Source of the DNA: JAJYZP01 sp049964535
Lineage (GTDB): Bacteria > Actinomycetota > Acidimicrobiia > Acidimicrobiales > Acidimicrobiaceae
Direction: 5' to 3'
Assembly: GCA_049964535.1 (NCBI GenBank)
Contig: JBMFXG010000092.1
Coordinates: forward strand, 1 to 10,292
DNA: 10,292 nt
Each line of letters begins with the position of its first letter. Within the stretch, counting starts at the first letter, position 1. The translations under genes and the position numbers were made by a program. This document shows positions 7,963-10,292 of this stretch, piece by piece. The notes beneath the pieces are model-generated. The model did no database searches. It was not told the origin of the DNA and worked only from the letters and a program-made list of their open reading frames with translations.

Positions 7963-8482
7963 CTTGGCTACTCCCAGCCGTCAATGCACTCTGAGACTGA
8001 GACGTGGAGGTCACCTGCGACCCCGCCGGATATGGTGCACCTCCTGGTGCGGCAGGAACGGAAGCCACACCTTGTGACTGAGATAGGTCCGGCCCATTGA
8101 CGAATCTCGCGCCTGACGCCGGCACCATGTGGAGCTGACCTTCTGCGTAGCTAACGATCCGACTTGGAGCGGTTAACGAAGCCACGATCGCCTGAAGGCT
8201 GGCCTGACGGGCCTGGGCGGCCACGATAGCGCTATCGAGCCGCTGGAGGGTACTCTCAGTTGCCGCCATCTCGGCTCGCGCAACAACGATGGCACCAAGA
8301 GAGGACAGAACGACAATGAAGAGTGCAAAGGCGATCAACCGTCTCCATCGACTCCGATCTCGAGTGGGGCTCGGTAGCACCCGAAGGTCGGGGCGTTGCG
8401 GCTCCGGAGCCGCATAAGGCTCTACCGGCAGACTCTCATTGGCGCCCCCTGAGGATGCATGAAGATATCGGAGCTCAGCCAT
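7955..8482 (-). CDS. ftsL: FtsL-like septum-formation protein
   Basis: Predicted 175-residue bitopic membrane protein. About 48 cytoplasmic residues come first, ending in a basic patch (RDRSRWRR, 41-48), followed by one membrane segment at about 49-69 (LIAFALFIVVLSSLGAIVVA). An Ala/Gln-rich stretch with heptad-like leucines (about 72-103) probably forms a coiled coil. The segment SRIVSYAEGQLHMVPA at 107-122 resembles the conserved end of the FtsL/DivIC domain. The last 45 residues are rich in Pro, Ser, Gln and Gly and look disordered. FtsL proteins sit in the FtsQLB complex, which activates FtsW-FtsI. Sequence conservation in this family is poor, so the call rests on topology, the short motif and the position between rsmH and ftsI. 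The start is ATG at 8482, 4 bases after rsmH. The stop overlaps ftsI by 8 nt. Confidence 0.85.
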   Translation of the reverse strand: MAELRYLHASSGGANESLPVEPYAAPEPQRPDLRVLPSPTRDRSRWRRLIAFALFIVVLSSLGAIVVARAEMAATESTLQRLDSAIVAAQARQASLQAIVASLTAPSRIVSYAEGQLHMVPASGARFVNGPDLSQSQGVASVPAAPGGAPYPAGSQVTSTSQSQSALTAGSSQGG

Positions 8483-8486
8483 GGTT

Positions 8487-9506
8487 TTATACTCCTTCAG
8501 CCGTCGGGTTCGGTTCGATCTTCGACTCGTTTCGTCTAATCCGAAGCGCCCGCATTCGAGCACTCCGAGAGCGCACATTTGAAGCGATCTCCTCTGCGCC
8601 CGGTGAAACAGAACCTCGAAAGAGCAGCTCCGCAATGGGCTCGGGATGTCCGACACAGGGAAGCTCTCTCGGGCAGTGACACTCGACCTGCGAGAGGTTA
8701 CGGAAGAAGCGTTTTACGAAGGAGTCTTCGCCTGAGTGGTAGGAGATGACCGCAATGACTCCGCCGACGCCGGTCACCTGTACTGCAGCATGCAGCAGCG
8801 TTTCAAGCTCAGCTTCCTCTTGATTCGCTTCCAGTCGCAGTGCCTGAAAAACCCTGGTCGCAGGATGTATTCGACCTCTTCGAGCTGGAGCTGGAGTAGC
8901 GCTTTCAATAATGCTTGCAAGTTCATCGGTATAGCGAATCGGACGAGCCGCAAGAATCGCACGAGCAAAGCGTCGAGCCAGACGCGCCTCGCCACTATTT
9001 CGCAACATTGCAACCAGCATGGACTCGTCGTAGGTGTTGATGATCTCACCTGCGGTGAGATCTTGAGATGTCTGATCCATCCGCATGTCAAGCTCACCAT
9101 GAGAACGAAGCGAGAAGCCTCTCTCCGGCGTATCGAAGTGATGCGACGAGACCCCCAAATCTGCAAGGACGCCGCTCAACGTAGGAGGCTCTACCGAGGT
9201 GTCAGGGAGAGTTCGCTTCACGACGTTCGAAAGCTCGGAGAAGCGGGCATGCACCAGCCGAAGCCGGTCCTCGAAGCGCCCCAAACGACGCCTTGCGGCC
9301 GCTACCGCCTCTGGATCTCGATCGATACCGATCACTCGTAGATCATCCCGAGACTCAAGTAGAGCCTCGCTATGTCCGCCTCCACCGAGCGTGACGTCTG
9401 CGATCCAGCCCGCCGGCACGTGTGCAAAGCACTGCAGCACCTCCCCGACTAAGACCGGAGTATGGTACCTTTCACCAAAGCCCTCAGCCATTGCGACCAT
9501 CGGCAT
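8487..9506 (-). CDS. rsmH: RsmH (MraW), 16S rRNA m4C1402 methyltransferase
   Basis: S-adenosylmethionine-dependent enzyme that N4-methylates cytidine 1402 of 16S rRNA near the decoding centre. Up to 339 residues; the family is usually about 310. Visible motifs are YHTPVLVGEVL at 14-24, the SAM-binding DVTLGGGGHSEALLE at 37-51, GIDRDPEA at 60-67, ADLGVSSHHFD at 115-125, DMRMD at 140-144, RIHPATRVFQALRLEANQE at 212-230, and VISYHSGEDSFVKRFF at 253-268. A Cys-rich CHCPRELPC segment follows at 276-284, typical of the family. The start is ambiguous: ATGs at 9506, 9500 and 9491 are all in frame and none has a strong ribosome binding site. The first gives a 23-nt overlap with mraZ and the last 8 nt. 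The ftsL-like gene follows after 4 bases. Confidence 0.97.
   Translation of the reverse strand: MPMVAMAEGFGERYHTPVLVGEVLQCFAHVPAGWIADVTLGGGGHSEALLESRDDLRVIGIDRDPEAVAAARRRLGRFEDRLRLVHARFSELSNVVKRTLPDTSVEPPTLSGVLADLGVSSHHFDTPERGFSLRSHGELDMRMDQTSQDLTAGEIINTYDESMLVAMLRNSGEARLARRFARAILAARPIRYTDELASIIESATPAPARRGRIHPATRVFQALRLEANQEEAELETLLHAAVQVTGVGGVIAVISYHSGEDSFVKRFFRNLSQVECHCPRELPCVGHPEPIAELLFRGSVSPGAEEIASNVRSRSARMRALRIRRNESKIEPNPTAEGV
8492..8496 (-). promoter_or_regulatory. Ribosome binding site that sets the ftsL-like start
   Basis: AGGAG on the minus strand lies inside the last codons of rsmH, 9 bases before the ATG at 8480-8482. It supports this start over the longer in-frame opening at 8656, which would bury about 170 bases inside rsmH. 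Confidence 0.7.
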
Positions 9507-9954
9507 CCGTCAGGGGCATCGTTGGCTCATCGGCCTCGTCGTAGGCTCGCCAATGAGCTGGCTCCCAAAGCTCGATCGTCTGGTACGCACCTTGGATGAG
9601 CACCTCACGAGTCAGGCTAGCTACGACACGGAGATTGGAAGGAATGGGCATCCGTCCCATGCGGTCGATCTCTACTTCATAGGTGTCACGCGCCATACTT
9701 CTCAGCGTCCTCCGCTGGCGAGGATCGGCCCAAGAGTCGGCGTGGATCTCGTTCGTCGTTCGCTCGAAATCGTCAGGCGTCCAGACCACGACGCATGGAT
9801 CACCGAACTGTGATCGGGTCAGATAACAACGATCGCCGAAGTGTGCCCTAAATTTCGCAGGAAGAGTCAGTCGTCCCTTTGGATCGAGTGCGTGCTCGTA
9901 TGAGCCAAAAAACTTTGGTTTCTCCGTAGCAAGCGGCCACAACACCGAATTCAA
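9484..9954 (-). CDS. mraZ: MraZ, transcriptional regulator of the dcw cluster
   Basis: Predicted 156-residue DNA-binding protein of the MraZ family (AbrB-like swapped-hairpin fold), which forms a ring-shaped oligomer and regulates its own operon. Both tandem MraZ half-domains are visible: the first carries FFGSYEHALDPKGRLTLPAK with the DPKGR signature near residues 24-28, and the second carries YEVEIDRMGRMPIPS with DRMGR near 97-101. I chose the TTG start at 9954 because AGGAGGT precedes it at ideal spacing. A longer reading frame from 10020 would begin inside the operator. This start leaves about 14 residues ahead of the FFGSYEH block, where most family members begin almost directly at that block. 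The 3' end overlaps the start of rsmH, so the two are probably co-translated. The length is close to the family norm of about 140-150 residues. Confidence 0.95.
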   Translation of the reverse strand: MNSVLWPLATEKPKFFGSYEHALDPKGRLTLPAKFRAHFGDRCYLTRSQFGDPCVVVWTPDDFERTTNEIHADSWADPRQRRTLRSMARDTYEVEIDRMGRMPIPSNLRVVASLTREVLIQGAYQTIELWEPAHWRAYDEADEPTMPLTDADGRNG

Positions 9955-9960
9955 GGTCCC

Positions 9961-9967
9961 ACCTCCT
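9961..9967 (-). promoter_or_regulatory. Strong ribosome binding site that fixes the mraZ start
   Basis: AGGAGGT on the minus strand is a near-perfect anti-16S match. It ends 6 bases before the TTG at 9952-9954, which is ideal spacing. It is too far from the in-frame GTG at 9943-9945, and it lies downstream of the far upstream in-frame start at 10020, which is therefore unlikely. Confidence 0.8.
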
Positions 9968-9976
9968 CTCGCTGCT

Positions 9977-10020
9977 CCATTTCCATCCACAATAAACCAC
10001 TTCGACCCACCCCTGCCCAC
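9977..10020 (-). promoter_or_regulatory. MraZ operator: four GTGG repeats at 10-bp spacing, plus one degenerate copy
   Basis: Read on the minus strand, GTGG begins at 10020, 10010, 10000 and 9990 (GTGGGC, GTGGGT, GTGGTT, GTGGAT). A degenerate fifth copy, ATGGAG, begins at 9980. The period is exactly 10 bp, so all copies face one side of the helix. MraZ proteins bind tandem TGGG/GTGG-type repeats with this spacing upstream of mraZ, where they control the dcw operon. The array ends 22 bases upstream of the proposed TTG start. The repeats are seen directly; their binding by this MraZ is inferred from the family. Confidence 0.85.
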
Positions 10021-10026
10021 TCATAA
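10021..10026 (-). promoter_or_regulatory. Possible -10 element of the mraZ promoter
   Basis: The minus strand reads TTATGA directly upstream of the first GTGG repeat, inside an AT-rich segment (10021-10040). A transcript start 6-8 bases downstream would fall inside the repeat array, the arrangement expected if MraZ represses its own operon. No convincing -35 hexamer sits 16-18 bp upstream, and TATTGT at 9989-9994 is an alternative -10. The exact promoter is therefore uncertain. Confidence 0.3.
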
Positions 10027-10058
10027 GCAAAATTTTCAACACAAACAGCGCAAGCTTC

Positions 10059-10073
10059 ATCACTAGATGTGAT
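10059..10073. repeat. Short inverted repeat upstream of the mraZ promoter region
   Basis: ATCAC and GTGAT form 5-bp arms around a 5-bp spacer (TAGAT). It lies about 40 bp upstream of the MraZ-type repeats and could be a binding site for a dimeric regulator. Arms this short also occur by chance, and no regulator is indicated, so this is a weak call. Confidence 0.25.
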
Positions 10074-10292
10074 ACCAAGACCACAAAACGCCTCTCACAC
10101 AGCGTGGGGACGAGAAGCAGCAGGTCTGAGCATCAACCCATCCATCTGAACGAGTTCGTCGGACCGCCGCGCCTACAACAGACGTCAACACGAGCGGTTC
10201 TACTGCCAAGATCGATCGGGCTGCAAGGGGTCGCTTCTCGGGTACGCCAAACGCACATCATCTCTCAAGAGCCGAGCGCTGCTTAGAACTGA

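Larger units (their letters stand above)
10021..10292. other. Upstream region of the dcw cluster, no supportable gene
   Basis: Together with the operator and leader (9955-10020), this forms the only stretch longer than 300 bases without a convincing gene. The part next to mraZ is AT-richer than the genes, as expected of a promoter. On the minus strand a frame is open from the window edge to a TAG at 10200-10202 (about 30 codons); it could be the 3' end of an upstream gene, but I recognise nothing in it. A 60-codon plus-strand frame at 10104-10286 has no family signature and no clear ribosome binding site. I looked for tRNA and RNase P RNA signatures and found none that held. Confidence 0.6.

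Noticed and set aside
8487..8656. Longer form of the ftsL-like gene starting inside rsmH at 8656
   Set aside because: The added 58 residues overlap the conserved end of rsmH, and the ATG at 8482 has a good ribosome binding site.
10104..10286. Plus-strand 60-codon frame upstream of mraZ as a divergent gene
   Set aside because: No clear ribosome binding site and no recognisable motif; too short to support by itself.
10100..10292. Possible structural RNA (RNase P RNA or tRNA) upstream of mraZ
   Set aside because: The minus strand has an AGATGGATGG stretch that recalls RNase P RNA, but the neighbouring conserved segments are absent. No cloverleaf could be drawn.
10200..10292. 3' end of an upstream minus-strand gene (about 30 codons to a TAG)
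   Set aside because: The frame is open to the window edge, but it is short and unrecognised, so I mention it only in the region entry.

Overview
The window is a contiguous stretch of a bacterial dcw (division and cell wall) cluster. It lies entirely on the minus strand, so transcription runs from about 10020 down towards position 1. In transcription order the genes are mraZ, rsmH (mraW), an ftsL-like gene, ftsI (pbpB), murE, mraY, murD, ftsW and the first 235 codons of murG, which runs off the left edge. I see no mobile element, tRNA, rRNA, CRISPR array or phage gene. The plus-strand open frames are antisense shadows of these genes.

Organism: the gene order, the moderately high GC by eye, the frequent GTG/TTG starts and a short membrane-anchored FtsL-like protein between rsmH and ftsI fit an actinobacterium. 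A deep-branching lineage such as the acidophilic Acidimicrobiia is my best guess, but this rests on overall impression only. The MurE substrate motif DNPR predicts a meso-diaminopimelate peptidoglycan.

Layout: 10292-9955 is the upstream control region. It has no supportable gene, a clean array of 10-bp-spaced GTGG repeats that matches the MraZ operator type, and a strong Shine-Dalgarno in front of a TTG start for mraZ. 9954-8487 holds mraZ and rsmH. 8482-6091 holds the septal proteins FtsL-like and FtsI. 6094-2173 holds the cytoplasmic ligases MurE and MurD with the membrane transferase MraY between them. 2176-1 holds FtsW and MurG. The last five junctions are all 4-nt start/stop overlaps (ATGA or GTGA), which points to tight translational coupling.

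Together the genes build and use lipid II. MurD and MurE add D-Glu and diaminopimelate to UDP-MurNAc peptides. MraY moves the product onto undecaprenyl phosphate, and MurG makes lipid II. FtsW (glycosyltransferase) and FtsI (transpeptidase) polymerise and crosslink it at the septum with FtsL. MraZ regulates the cluster, and RsmH methylates 16S rRNA. Three things stand out: murF is missing from its usual place between murE and mraY, FtsW has an odd Arg/Ser-rich tail overlapping an alternative frame with coding character, and the MraZ-type operator is unusually clear. I found no previously undescribed system; this is a mostly ordinary core locus.
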